A stretch of 64,000 nucleotides of DNA, taken from contig NZ_CP023689.1 of NCBI RefSeq assembly GCF_008704715.1, positions 4,278,001-4,342,000 of the forward strand. Direction: 5' to 3'. Shown piece by piece: positions 8,648 to 15,954 of this stretch. How positions within the stretch are numbered: the first letter of the stretch is position 1; each line of letters opens with the position of its first letter. The position numbers and the translations under genes are program-made. The stretch comes from Streptomyces chartreusis (GTDB taxonomy: Bacteria; Actinomycetota; Actinomycetes; Streptomycetales; Streptomycetaceae). A model generated the notes under the pieces. It saw only the letters and a list, made by a program, of their open reading frames with translations. It did not search any database and was not told the origin of the DNA.

Positions 8648-9415
8648 TCACGTCGACGGCCGGTGGACGACCGTGATGTGGCGTTCCGTGCCGGGGTTCT
8701 CGACCTCGTCGACCACCGCCACGGCCAGGTCCTCCGCGCTGATCCACGACCGGCCGTCGTCCGAGGCCGTGAGCAGGGTGTCGGTGCCGCGGCGGTAGCG
8801 GCCGGTCCGTTCGCCGGGTTCGAGCTCGGCCGGTGGGCTGAGGTAGACCCAGTCGGCGTCGGCGTGGGCCTCGCAGGTCACCAACTGCGCAGTCCCGGCG
8901 AGCGCCACGGCCCGGTACTCGTCCGGCACGTACGCCCGGTTGTCGGCCACCGGCAGGTCGGGGTCGCCGGGGCTGCGCAGGGCACCGGCCCCGCCGACCA
9001 CGAGCACACGCGTACCGAGCCGCGCGGCGGCGTCCAGCACCGTGCGGGTGGCGCCGACCAGGAACTCCCGGTCGGCCGGGAAGGTCCGCACGGAGAGGAT
9101 TACGGCGTCTGGGGGGTGGGGCGGGGTGGTGCCGGTCGCGGTGACGCCGGGTGCGGTGGTGCCGGGTGCGGTGACTCCCGTCGCAACGGTGCCGGGTGCG
9201 GTGGCTCCCCTCGCAACGGTGCCGGTCGCGATGGTCCCCGCGAGGGCCTCGCGTACGGCCTCCGGGTCGCCCACGTCGACCGCGACCGGCGTGACGTTCG
9301 GGTCGCCGTCCCCGGGCTTCCGGGACAGGGCCAGCACCCGGTGCCCGCGTGCCACCGCCTCGGCGATCACCCGGCTGCCGACCATGCCGGTGGCGCCGAG
9401 CACGGCGATCGTCAT
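8648..9415 (-). CDS. NAD(P)-binding protein (NmrA/atypical SDR type) with an internal pentapeptide repeat
   Basis: A Rossmann-fold protein starting MTIAVLGATGMVGSRVIAEA, with the GXXGXXG dinucleotide motif at residues ~7-13, of the NAD(P)H-binding/NmrA family; it probably senses or reduces with NAD(P)H. Length is 255 residues from ATG 9415, chosen because the beta1 strand begins there; an upstream frame to 9511 would add 32 low-complexity residues. Between DPEAVREAL and DAVILSVRTF there is an extra stretch of eight pentapeptides of type (T/P)G(T/V)(V/T)A, absent from ordinary members as I know them and inserted just before a core beta strand. No ribosome-binding site is visible. Confidence 0.72.
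   Translation of the reverse strand: MTIAVLGATGMVGSRVIAEAVARGHRVLALSRKPGDGDPNVTPVAVDVGDPEAVREALAGTIATGTVARGATAPGTVATGVTAPGTTAPGVTATGTTPPHPPDAVILSVRTFPADREFLVGATRTVLDAAARLGTRVLVVGGAGALRSPGDPDLPVADNRAYVPDEYRAVALAGTAQLVTCEAHADADWVYLSPPAELEPGERTGRYRRGTDTLLTASDDGRSWISAEDLAVAVVDEVENPGTERHITVVHRPST
9126..9245. repeat. 15-bp minisatellite inside the NAD(P)-binding protein gene
   Basis: Eight head-to-tail 15-bp units, for example GTGGTGCCGGTCGCG (9126), GTGACGCCGGGTGCG (9141), GTGGTGCCGGGTGCG (9156). The unit length keeps the frame and encodes the pentapeptide run in the minus-strand gene. Units are degenerate but the period is exact across 120 bp. Confidence 0.85.
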
Positions 9416-9497
9416 GCGGGGAGACCGGGAAGACCGGCCGACCGATGGCGCGGCCGTAACCGCCCTCTCCGGAACCGGCGTTGCCGAGACCCCGACT

Positions 9498-9647
9498 GAA
9501 CTCCCCGTCACCGAACCCGCCCCTCTCCAACCCGCTCATCCCGAACCGGCAGATCCGGAACCGACTCACCCCTGACCGACTCACCCCGGACCAACTCGCC
9601 CTCGACCGGCATCCCCGGAATCGGCGCACCCCGGACCTGCACCCCCA
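9498..9647. repeat. 15-bp minisatellite at the end of the EamA transporter gene
   Basis: About ten consecutive 15-bp units, clearest from 9543: GAACCGGCAGATCCG, GAACCGACTCACCCC, TGACCGACTCACCCC, GGACCAACTCGCCCT, CGACCGGCATCCCCG, GAATCGGCGCACCCC, GGACCTGCACCCCCA. The array covers the last ~46 codons of the transporter, including its stop at 9508-9510, and a few bases beyond. The same period as the array at 9126-9245 but a different unit sequence. Confidence 0.82.
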
Positions 9648-10629
9648 GAGCCGGCCCCCCTCCACGCAACCCTTCCGGCCCCGGCCCTGGCCGCTGTCGC
9701 CGCCTCCCACGCACCAGCACCCTCCACACCCCCGCCGCGGACTCGAACTGCGCTGCCAGCAGCGCGGCCAGAGCCAGGACGAAGCCGAGGGACTGGGGCA
9801 GGCTCAGGGATTCGCCCAGGGCTGTGCCGATGACCGTCGCGACCAGTGGGGACAGCAGCACCAGCGGTGCCGACGCGCCCACCGACAGCTTTCCGATGCC
9901 GCGGAACCACAGCGTGTACGCGATCAGCCCGCCGACGCTGCCGAGCCAGAGGTAGCCGGTCGCCGCCCCCGCGTCGATCCGCTGCGGCACGCCCTCGATC
10001 GCGAGGGTGAGGGGGAGCAACAGCAGCCCGCCCATGGTCAGTTGCCAGCCGGCCAGGGCCAGGGGGCCGACGCCGGCGGGTCGCCCCCAGCGCTTGGTGA
10101 GGACCGTGCCGCAGGCCATCGCGGTCGTACCGCCGAGACCGGCGAGCACTCCGACCGCGTCCAGCCGGGCCTCCGGACCGAGCACGACGAGCCCGACCCC
10201 GGCCACGCCGAGCACGCCCCAGGTCCATCGCCAGACCGTCGGCCGGACGTGGAGCGCCGCGATGGCGAGCCCGGCGACCAGCAGCGGCTGGGCGGCGCCG
10301 AGGGTGGCGGCGACACCGCCGGGGAGCCGTTCGGCGGCCAGGAACAGCAGCGGGAACAGGGTGCCGATGTTGAGCGCGCCGAGGACGCCGGCCTTCCACC
10401 ACCAGTCGCCGCGCGGCAGCACGCGGGTGATCGCCAGGGCGAGCAGCCCGGCGGGCAGGGCGCGGACGAGCCCGGCGAACATCGGGTGGCCGGGCGGGAG
10501 GAGTTCCGTGGTCACGGCGTAGGTGGTGCCCCAGGCCGCGGGGGCGAGGGCGGTCAGTGCGACGGTCGCGATCGGCAGCGCGCGGGAGACCCGCGGCAGC
10601 CCCGATGGCCGCTCGGTCGTGGGATGCAT
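9508..10629 (-). CDS. EamA/DMT-family transporter with a repeat-derived C-terminal tail
   Basis: A 373-residue inner-membrane transporter of the drug/metabolite transporter superfamily with about ten hydrophobic segments in two EamA repeats; GTTYAVTTELLPPGHPMFAGLVRALPAG and GGLIAYTLWFRGIGKLSVG are characteristic. Members export amino acids, purines or drugs. Start ATG 10629 (MHPTTERPS) gives a normal N-terminus; the frame is open to 10689. After the last membrane segment the protein continues for ~60 residues in a low-complexity tail (VRGESVRGESVPDLPVRDE) encoded by a 15-bp minisatellite. It diverges from a LysR gene, the usual arrangement for a LysR-controlled exporter. Confidence 0.85.
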   Translation of the reverse strand: MHPTTERPSGLPRVSRALPIATVALTALAPAAWGTTYAVTTELLPPGHPMFAGLVRALPAGLLALAITRVLPRGDWWWKAGVLGALNIGTLFPLLFLAAERLPGGVAATLGAAQPLLVAGLAIAALHVRPTVWRWTWGVLGVAGVGLVVLGPEARLDAVGVLAGLGGTTAMACGTVLTKRWGRPAGVGPLALAGWQLTMGGLLLLPLTLAIEGVPQRIDAGAATGYLWLGSVGGLIAYTLWFRGIGKLSVGASAPLVLLSPLVATVIGTALGESLSLPQSLGFVLALAALLAAQFESAAGVWRVLVRGRRRQRPGPGPEGLRGGGPALGVQVRGAPIPGMPVEGELVRGESVRGESVPDLPVRDERVGEGRVR

Positions 10630-10656
10630 GAGAAGCAGTCTCCGCAGCCCGGCGCC

Positions 10657-10680
10657 ATGACTCCAACACATGGTTGTCAT
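10657..10680. promoter_or_regulatory. Candidate LysR operator between divergent EamA and LysR genes
   Basis: The 58-bp space between the two start codons contains an interrupted inverted repeat: ATGAC (10657-10661) with GTCAT (10676-10680), and CAAC (10664-10667) with GTTG (10673-10676). It fits the dyad with T-N11-A spacing that LysR regulators use. Assigned by position and symmetry only. Confidence 0.45.
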
Positions 10681-10687
10681 CGCAGCC

Positions 10688-11608
10688 ATGAATCAGAATC
10701 ATGGGTCTGTGGATCTCCAGCAGATGCGCTACGTCGTCGCCGTGGCCGAAACCCGTAACTTCACGCGCGCTGCGGAGCGCTGCTTCGTGGTGCAGTCGTC
10801 CCTCAGCCATCGGATCGCCGGGCTGGAACGGGAGCTCGGGGTCAAGCTGTTCGCGCGCTCCAGCCGCCGCGTCGAACTCACCAGCGCCGGCGTGGCGTTC
10901 GTGGCCGCGGCGCGCGAGTGCCTGGCCGCCGCCGACCGCGCGGTCGCCGACGCCGCCGCCGCGACCGGGGTCGTACGGGGCCGGCTCGCCGTCGGAGTGA
11001 TCGTGACGACGGCCGCGGTGGACGTGCCGGATCTGCTTCAGCGGTATCGCGCCCGGTACCCGGACGTGCACGTCGTGCTGCGTTCGGGGCGCAGCGACGA
11101 GCTGGCCGCGGCGGTGCGGGACGGCGAGCTGGACATCGCCTTTCTCGGGCTGCCGGAGGGCGAGCGGCCGTCCGGCGTGGAGACCCTGGTCCTCGATCAC
11201 GACGAGCACGCCCTGGTCGTGCCGGCCGGGCACCGGCTGGCGGGCGCGCAGCGGGTCACGCTGGAGGAGATCGCCGAGGAGACCTTCGTGGACTTCGCGG
11301 CCGGCACCCCCGCCCGCGCCCAGTCCGACCGCGCCTTCGCCGCCGCGGGCCTGGTCCGTGACGTCGCCTACGAGGCCGGGGTCGTCGAGCTGATCTCCCG
11401 GCTGGTCGCGCGCGGGCTCGGCATCGCGCTGCTGCCCTCCGCGTACGTCCGTCCGCTGGCCGCCGGTGATCCCGAACTGGCGCTCGTCCGCGTGCTCGAC
11501 GGGCCGCATCGCCTGGAGTACCTGGTGTGGAGCCGCTTCAACCCCAGCCCGGCGACCCGGGCGATGCTCGACGTCCTCGGCGTCCGGCCGCACTCCGCGG
11601 GTTCCTGA
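10688..11608 (+). CDS. LysR-family transcriptional regulator
   Basis: A 306-residue regulator with an N-terminal winged helix (DLQQMRYVVAVAETRNFTRAA, then SSLSHRIAGLERELG as recognition helix) and a LysR substrate-binding domain (periplasmic-binding fold) from about residue 85. It probably controls the divergent EamA exporter and itself in response to a small ligand. Possible starts are ATG 10670, ATG 10688 and GTG 10709; none has a good ribosome site. The helix-turn-helix begins right after 10709, so 10688 or 10709 are more likely than 10670. Confidence 0.88.
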   Translation: MNQNHGSVDLQQMRYVVAVAETRNFTRAAERCFVVQSSLSHRIAGLERELGVKLFARSSRRVELTSAGVAFVAAARECLAAADRAVADAAAATGVVRGRLAVGVIVTTAAVDVPDLLQRYRARYPDVHVVLRSGRSDELAAAVRDGELDIAFLGLPEGERPSGVETLVLDHDEHALVVPAGHRLAGAQRVTLEEIAEETFVDFAAGTPARAQSDRAFAAAGLVRDVAYEAGVVELISRLVARGLGIALLPSAYVRPLAAGDPELALVRVLDGPHRLEYLVWSRFNPSPATRAMLDVLGVRPHSAGS

Positions 11609-11623
11609 CCCGGGGTCGGGGGC

Positions 11624-12289
11624 TCAGCCGCGCGGTACGGGCCCCTTCGCCAGCAGCCCGTTGACCACCAGTGCCGCGAGCGTCTCGGCCGTGGCCGTGA
11701 GCTGCTCGGGCGAGGCGGGCACGGGCCTGCCCAGACGACGGGCCAGCGGCACCTCCACCATGCCGGAGACGGGCGGGATGACGGCGAAGAACAGGACGTC
11801 CATCGGTACGGGTGCCATGCGCCCCTCGGCCACGAGCCGCTCGATGCTGGGCGTCAGGGTCTGGAGGGTGGGGGCGATGTAGCGCTCGTAGAGGTAGTCC
11901 AACCGCTCGGTCTCCCGGTTGAGTTCCTCGACGAATAGCCGTCCGACCAGCGGAGTGTCGACCGCGCTGCGGTAGAAGCCGGTGATGATCAGCCGCAGCC
12001 GCTCGGCGTCGTCGACCGAGTCGTCCACCTCGGGCATCCGGGCCAGCTGCCCGCCCAGGGCGTGGTCGACGACCGCGCGCCAGAAGGCCGCCTTGGACCC
12101 GTAGCGGTCGTTGATGAAGTTGTGGCTGACGCCGAGGCGGCGGGCCAGCTCCCGCGCGGAGGCGTGGTCGTATCCCAGCTCCGCGAAGGCCTCCAGGCCG
12201 CGTTGCAGGATGCTCTGCTCCTCCGGCACCGCGGGCGTGTCCGCGCCGGGGCGTCCCGGCCTGCGGGCGGACTCGGCTCGTGCACCCAC
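11624..12289 (-). CDS. TetR-family transcriptional repressor
   Basis: A 221-residue regulator: N-terminal TetR HTH (ILQRGLEAFAELGYDHASARELARRLGVSHNFINDRYGSKAAFWRAV, recognition helix around SHNFINDRYGSK) and an all-helical ligand domain ending in a segment typical of drug-sensing TetR proteins. GTG start at 12289. It is divergent from a 14-TM MFS pump, and three copies of a CTGAC-N4-GTCAG type palindrome occupy the pump promoter, so it very likely represses the pump and is relieved by a pump substrate. It converges with the LysR gene, 15 nt apart. Confidence 0.9.
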   Translation of the reverse strand: MGARAESARRPGRPGADTPAVPEEQSILQRGLEAFAELGYDHASARELARRLGVSHNFINDRYGSKAAFWRAVVDHALGGQLARMPEVDDSVDDAERLRLIITGFYRSAVDTPLVGRLFVEELNRETERLDYLYERYIAPTLQTLTPSIERLVAEGRMAPVPMDVLFFAVIPPVSGMVEVPLARRLGRPVPASPEQLTATAETLAALVVNGLLAKGPVPRG

Positions 12290-12340
12290 TCCTGCCTCCT
12301 CACTGCGTGACCCCGACCCGAGGGGCCGTCCACACCTTAC

Positions 12341-12401
12341 TTGACACCTGTCAGACGACAGCTAATCTGACACTCGTCAGGCAAATCTGACAACCGTCAG
12401 A
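12341..12401 (+). promoter_or_regulatory. MFS pump promoter with three tandem TetR-type operators
   Basis: A consensus-like promoter: -35 TTGACA (12341-12346), 16-bp spacer, -10 TAATCT (12363-12368). Overlaid on it are three palindromes: TTGACACCTGTCAG (12341-12354, one mismatch), CTGACACTCGTCAG (12367-12380) and TCTGACAACCGTCAGA (12386-12401). Spacings are 26 and 20 bp start to start. The first covers the -35, the second the -10 and the third the start region, so bound repressor would block the promoter completely. The repressor is presumably the divergent TetR protein. Confidence 0.78.
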
Positions 12402-12424
12402 ACCCTCGAAGCGGAGCCCTCGCC

Positions 12425-13963
12425 ATGTCCCGGACCTCCACCGACGCCACCGACTCCCCCAGCTCCCCCGCCTCCCCTGTCTCCCCCGTCGACCCGCCAC
12501 CCCCGCCGTCCGCCGAGGCGTCGCCGCGCCATCGCTGGTGGATCCTCGCCGTCATCGGCGTGGCCCAGCTGATGGTCGTGCTGGACGGCACGATCGTGAA
12601 CATCGCCCTGCCGTCCGCACAGCAGGACCTGGGCTTCTCCGACGGCGACCGGCAGTGGGTCGTCACCGCCTATGCCCTGGCCTTCGGCAGTCTGCTGCTC
12701 CTCGGCGGCCGGATCGCCGACCTCTTCGGCCGCAAGATGACCTTCCTGGTCGGCCTGGTCGGCTTCGCCGGGGCATCCGCGCTCGGCGGCGCCGCGACCA
12801 ATTTCGAGATGCTGGTCGCCGCCCGCGCCGTACAGGGCCTGTTCGGCGCGCTGCTGGCACCCGCCGCGCTGTCCTTGCTGACGACGACCTTCACCGACGC
12901 CAAGGAACGCGCCAAGGCGTTCGGCGTGTACGGCGCCATCGCGGGCGCCGGCGGTGCCATAGGGCTGCTGCTCGGCGGTCTGCTCACCGAGCACCTCGAC
13001 TGGCGCTGGACCCTCTACGTCAACCTGCTCTTCGCCGCCGTCGCCTTCGTCGGTGGAGCGGTGCTGCTGCGCCGCACCAGCCGGGACCGGTCCGCCACGC
13101 TCGACGTGCCCGGCGCGATCCTCGTCGGCGGTGGTCTGTTCGGCCTGGTCTACGGCTTCTCCAACGCCGAGACGCACGACTGGGACTCGCCGGCCACCTG
13201 GGGCTTCCTGATCGCCGGAGCCGTACTGCTGGCAGCGTTCACCTGGTGGCAGACGCGTGCCAGCCACCCGTTGCTGCCCCTGCGCGTGCTGCTCGACCGC
13301 AACCGCGGCGCTTCCTTCGTCTCGGTCCTGATCAGCGGCGCGGGCATGTTCGGGGTGTTCCTCTTCCTGACCTACTACCTCCAGCAGAGCCTCGGTTACA
13401 CGCCGGTCAGGACCGGGCTGGCCTTCCTGCCCATGACTGCCGCGCTCATGATCAGCGCCACCCTCGCCTCCAGCGTGCTGGTGCCCCGGATCGGCCCCAG
13501 GCCGATCGTCCCGCTGGGCATGGGGCTGGCCGCGGCCGGCATGGTGTGGATGACGGCCCTGGATCTGCACAGCGGTTACGCCACCGATGTGCTGCCCCCG
13601 CTGCTCGCAGCCGGCTTCGGGCTCGGGCTGGTCATCGCGCCCGCCATGGGGCTGGCGACCGCCGGTGTGGACGCCAGGGACTCCGGGGTCGCCTCGGCCA
13701 CCGTGAACGCCATGCAGCAGGTCGGCGGCTCGATCGGTACGGCCCTGCTGAACACGCTGGCCACCGGCGCCGCGACCGACTACCTCGCCGGCCGGAACCC
13801 CAGGGATCCCGCGGTGCAGGCGCAGGCCGGGCTGGAGGCCTACTCCACCGCCTACTGGTGGTCGGCGGTCTTCTTCGCAGTCGGCCTGGTCGTGAGCGTC
13901 GCGCTGTACCGGCGGGGCGCACCGGCCACGGATCCGGACGCGGCGCCGGTCGTCCACATGTGA
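12425..13963 (+). CDS. MFS drug efflux transporter, DHA2 (EmrB/QacA) type
   Basis: A 512-residue proton-driven multidrug exporter of the 14-membrane-segment DHA2 family. After a ~35-residue Pro/Ser-rich cytoplasmic N-terminus come LMVVLDGTIVNIALPSAQQD (motif D1), GGRIADLFGRKMTFLVG (motif A) and the family motif C region GAGGAIGLLLGGLLTEHLDW. The start ATG at 12425 follows the operator-rich promoter with a GAAGCGGAGCC ribosome region. With the divergent TetR gene it forms a standard efflux-plus-repressor module. Substrates unknown. Confidence 0.93.
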   Translation: MSRTSTDATDSPSSPASPVSPVDPPPPPSAEASPRHRWWILAVIGVAQLMVVLDGTIVNIALPSAQQDLGFSDGDRQWVVTAYALAFGSLLLLGGRIADLFGRKMTFLVGLVGFAGASALGGAATNFEMLVAARAVQGLFGALLAPAALSLLTTTFTDAKERAKAFGVYGAIAGAGGAIGLLLGGLLTEHLDWRWTLYVNLLFAAVAFVGGAVLLRRTSRDRSATLDVPGAILVGGGLFGLVYGFSNAETHDWDSPATWGFLIAGAVLLAAFTWWQTRASHPLLPLRVLLDRNRGASFVSVLISGAGMFGVFLFLTYYLQQSLGYTPVRTGLAFLPMTAALMISATLASSVLVPRIGPRPIVPLGMGLAAAGMVWMTALDLHSGYATDVLPPLLAAGFGLGLVIAPAMGLATAGVDARDSGVASATVNAMQQVGGSIGTALLNTLATGAATDYLAGRNPRDPAVQAQAGLEAYSTAYWWSAVFFAVGLVVSVALYRRGAPATDPDAAPVVHM

Positions 13964-14101
13964 GCGGCCGCCGGGGGGTGTCTGCACGCGGCACTTGTGA
14001 GACTGCCCCGCCCTCCCGCGCCGCGGCCCGGCGGCTCCTCCCCCGAGCCGCGCCGGGCTGCGGGCATCTCACGGATTGCCGGACTCCGTACCATGAGAGC
14101 C

Positions 14102-14695
14102 ATGAACGAGAACGTCGAGCCGCCCGTGCCGCCCGCGCCGGGCGCGGAGCAGTACCCGTCGCTCGCCCTCGTCAACAGCGTGATCGCGCTGCCGGGCGGA
14201 CACTTCGTGGATCAGCTCGGCACGCCCGCCGCGGCGAACGAGTGGCTCGTGGAGCGCGGGCTGGCTCCCGTCGACGCCGGGATGCGGGAGATGTGCGCGG
14301 CACAGCTGCGGTCGCTGCGCGAGCAGGTCCGGTCGCTGTTCGACTCGCGGGTCGCGGCGCTGCCCGCGCTGCCGGCCGCGCTGACCGCCGTCAACGACGC
14401 GCTGACCAGGGTGCCGACGGCTCCGCTGCTCCAGTGGGACGAGAAGGACGGCCCCTACCGGGCCGCGACGCACCCCACGACCGAGATCGTCGACCACGCG
14501 CTGGCGACCCTCGCCGCCGACGCCGCCGACCTCCTCACCTCCGCCGACGCCGAACGCCTCACGGCCTGCGGCTCGGCCCCCTGCAACCGGTACCTGCTCC
14601 GCCACGGCCGCCGCCACTGGTGCTCCACCCGCTGCGGCGACCGCGCCCGCGCGGCCCGCGCCTACGCCCGCCGCACCCGGACGACGGCCGACTGA
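14102..14695 (+). CDS. CGNR-type zinc finger protein (ABATE-domain regulator)
   Basis: A 197-residue protein combining an N-terminal ABATE-like domain (LALVNSVIALPGGHFVDQLGTPAAANEWL) with a C-terminal zinc-binding motif of the CGNR family: CGSAPCNRYLLRHGRRHWCSTRCGDRARAARAY shortened, i.e. two Cys, then W-C-S-X-X-C. These proteins are thought to be DNA-binding regulators of stress or small-molecule response. The diagnostic CGNR tetrapeptide is CGDR here. The ATG at 14102 is chosen over an upstream in-frame ATG at 13997 because the preceding residues are low complexity. Confidence 0.8.
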   Translation: MNENVEPPVPPAPGAEQYPSLALVNSVIALPGGHFVDQLGTPAAANEWLVERGLAPVDAGMREMCAAQLRSLREQVRSLFDSRVAALPALPAALTAVNDALTRVPTAPLLQWDEKDGPYRAATHPTTEIVDHALATLAADAADLLTSADAERLTACGSAPCNRYLLRHGRRHWCSTRCGDRARAARAYARRTRTTAD

Positions 14696-14751
14696 GGGGG
14701 TCCCGGAGCCGGGACACAGAATCGAGTGCTCATGCACCGTCGGCCCCCGAA

Positions 14752-15372
14752 TCACGCCAGTGCCGGTGGGATGCGGGAGATTGCCAAGGTCAGGGCCAGT
14801 TCGCTCGCGACGGTCGGGACCGGGGGCCGGCAGGTCCGCCAGTTCGTGCGGGGCAGGGCCAGCGGGGTGGAGAGGTTCGCGGCGGAGAGGAGGGCCGCCG
14901 CCGTGGCCGTCCGCTCCGTCGGGGTGCCGGTCCCGGCGCGGCGGATCGCCTCGCGGGCCCGTGCGGCTCGGACCGGGTCCGACGGGACTCGGTCGGTCGT
15001 CGGGAGTACGCCCCATCTCCGTACGCGCCGCTCGGACAGGGCGCCCGTGTGCAGGAGGCGGCTCAGGGTGAGGTCCAGGACGGTGTCGCCCTGGCGGTCC
15101 AGCCACCAGTGGGCGCGGTGCGCGCGGCGGGTCAGCAGGAGCCGTTCCAGGAGGGCGTCCGAGACCGGGTCCGGGGCTTTCGTCGCGTCCCGGGCGTACA
15201 CGACCCCGGCGGGGTCCACCACCACCCGGCCCGCCCGCGCCAGTTCCGTCAGGACCGCCGCCGCGAGGACGAGGCCCAGTTCCCGGGACCAGCCCCGGAC
15301 GCCCGCGCCGCCCCAGCCGTCGTACGCCGCGAGCAGGATCTCCTCGTGCAGGGCGGAATCGGCGGCGAGCAC
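14752..15372 (-). CDS. GPP34 (GOLPH3/Vps74-like) phosphoprotein
   Basis: A 206-residue protein of the GPP34 family, starting LAADSALHEEILLAAYD and following the family pattern (helical, with ELGLVLAAAVLTELARAGRVVVDPAGVVYARD and LLHTGALSERRVRRWGVLPT). Eukaryotic members bind phosphatidylinositol-4-phosphate on Golgi membranes; the role of the many actinobacterial paralogues is unknown. I choose GTG 15372: it lies 5 nt after the stop of the flavin reductase gene and has a GGGAGG ribosome site 9 nt upstream. It is the last gene of the eight-gene minus-strand run, though it may not contribute to the product. Confidence 0.82.
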   Translation of the reverse strand: MLAADSALHEEILLAAYDGWGGAGVRGWSRELGLVLAAAVLTELARAGRVVVDPAGVVYARDATKAPDPVSDALLERLLLTRRAHRAHWWLDRQGDTVLDLTLSRLLHTGALSERRVRRWGVLPTTDRVPSDPVRAARAREAIRRAGTGTPTERTATAAALLSAANLSTPLALPRTNWRTCRPPVPTVASELALTLAISRIPPALA

Positions 15373-15377
15373 CCGGC

Positions 15378-15896
15378 TCAGCCTCCCGCGCCCGTGCCCA
15401 CGGCCATCGGGACGACCGGCCAGGCGTGGTACACGCCCTTGCCGTACAGCAGCGGCTCGCGCGGGAAGACCGCGCTGCCCTCGACCTCGCCGACGATGAT
15501 CCGGTGGTCGCCCGCGGTCACGGTCTGCACCACCCGGCACTCCGCGTACGCCAGCACGACGTCCGTGAGGATCGGGGCGCCGCCCGCCCTGCGCGACGGC
15601 TCCCATGCCACCCGGTCGAACTTGTCCGCCGTCTTGCCCGCGAAGATCCTCGACGCCTCCTCGCCGGGCGCCGCGAGGACGTTCGCCACGAAGCTCCGGC
15701 CGGCCAGGATCGCGGGCAGCGTCTGGGAGTTCTCGTCCACGCAGATCAGCAGCAGGGGCGGGGCCGCCGACACCGCGCACGTGGTCGTGCAGGTGAATCC
15801 GCGCGGCCGGCCGTCCGCGCCGACCGCGGTGATGACCGCCACCTGCGCCGGGAAGGAGCCGAACAACTCCCTGAAACTCTCCGGACTCACGGGCAT
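15378..15896 (-). CDS. Flavin reductase (FMN-binding, DIM6/NTAB type)
   Basis: A 172-residue flavin reductase-like protein with the split-barrel FMN-binding fold: FRELFGSFPAQVAVITAV, RGFTCTTTCAVSAAPPLLLICVDENSQT and SFVANVLAAPGEEASRIFAG are family landmarks, and GDHRIIVGEVEGSAVFPREPLLYGKG closes the domain. It would use NAD(P)H to supply reduced flavin to a monooxygenase; the SsuD-like enzyme at 27171-28235 in the same cluster is the obvious partner. It sits 58 nt after the first ATP-grasp gene and 5 nt before the GPP34 start. Confidence 0.88.
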   Translation of the reverse strand: MPVSPESFRELFGSFPAQVAVITAVGADGRPRGFTCTTTCAVSAAPPLLLICVDENSQTLPAILAGRSFVANVLAAPGEEASRIFAGKTADKFDRVAWEPSRRAGGAPILTDVVLAYAECRVVQTVTAGDHRIIVGEVEGSAVFPREPLLYGKGVYHAWPVVPMAVGTGAGG

Positions 15897-15954
15897 ACGG
15901 CCCGCCTCCTCACAAACGCTCCCGGCCGGTCGGCCTGCCCCACCCGCCCCGCCC

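Noticed and set aside
9126..9647. Possible CRISPR array
   Set aside because: Units are 15 bp, contiguous and without unique spacers; no cas genes.
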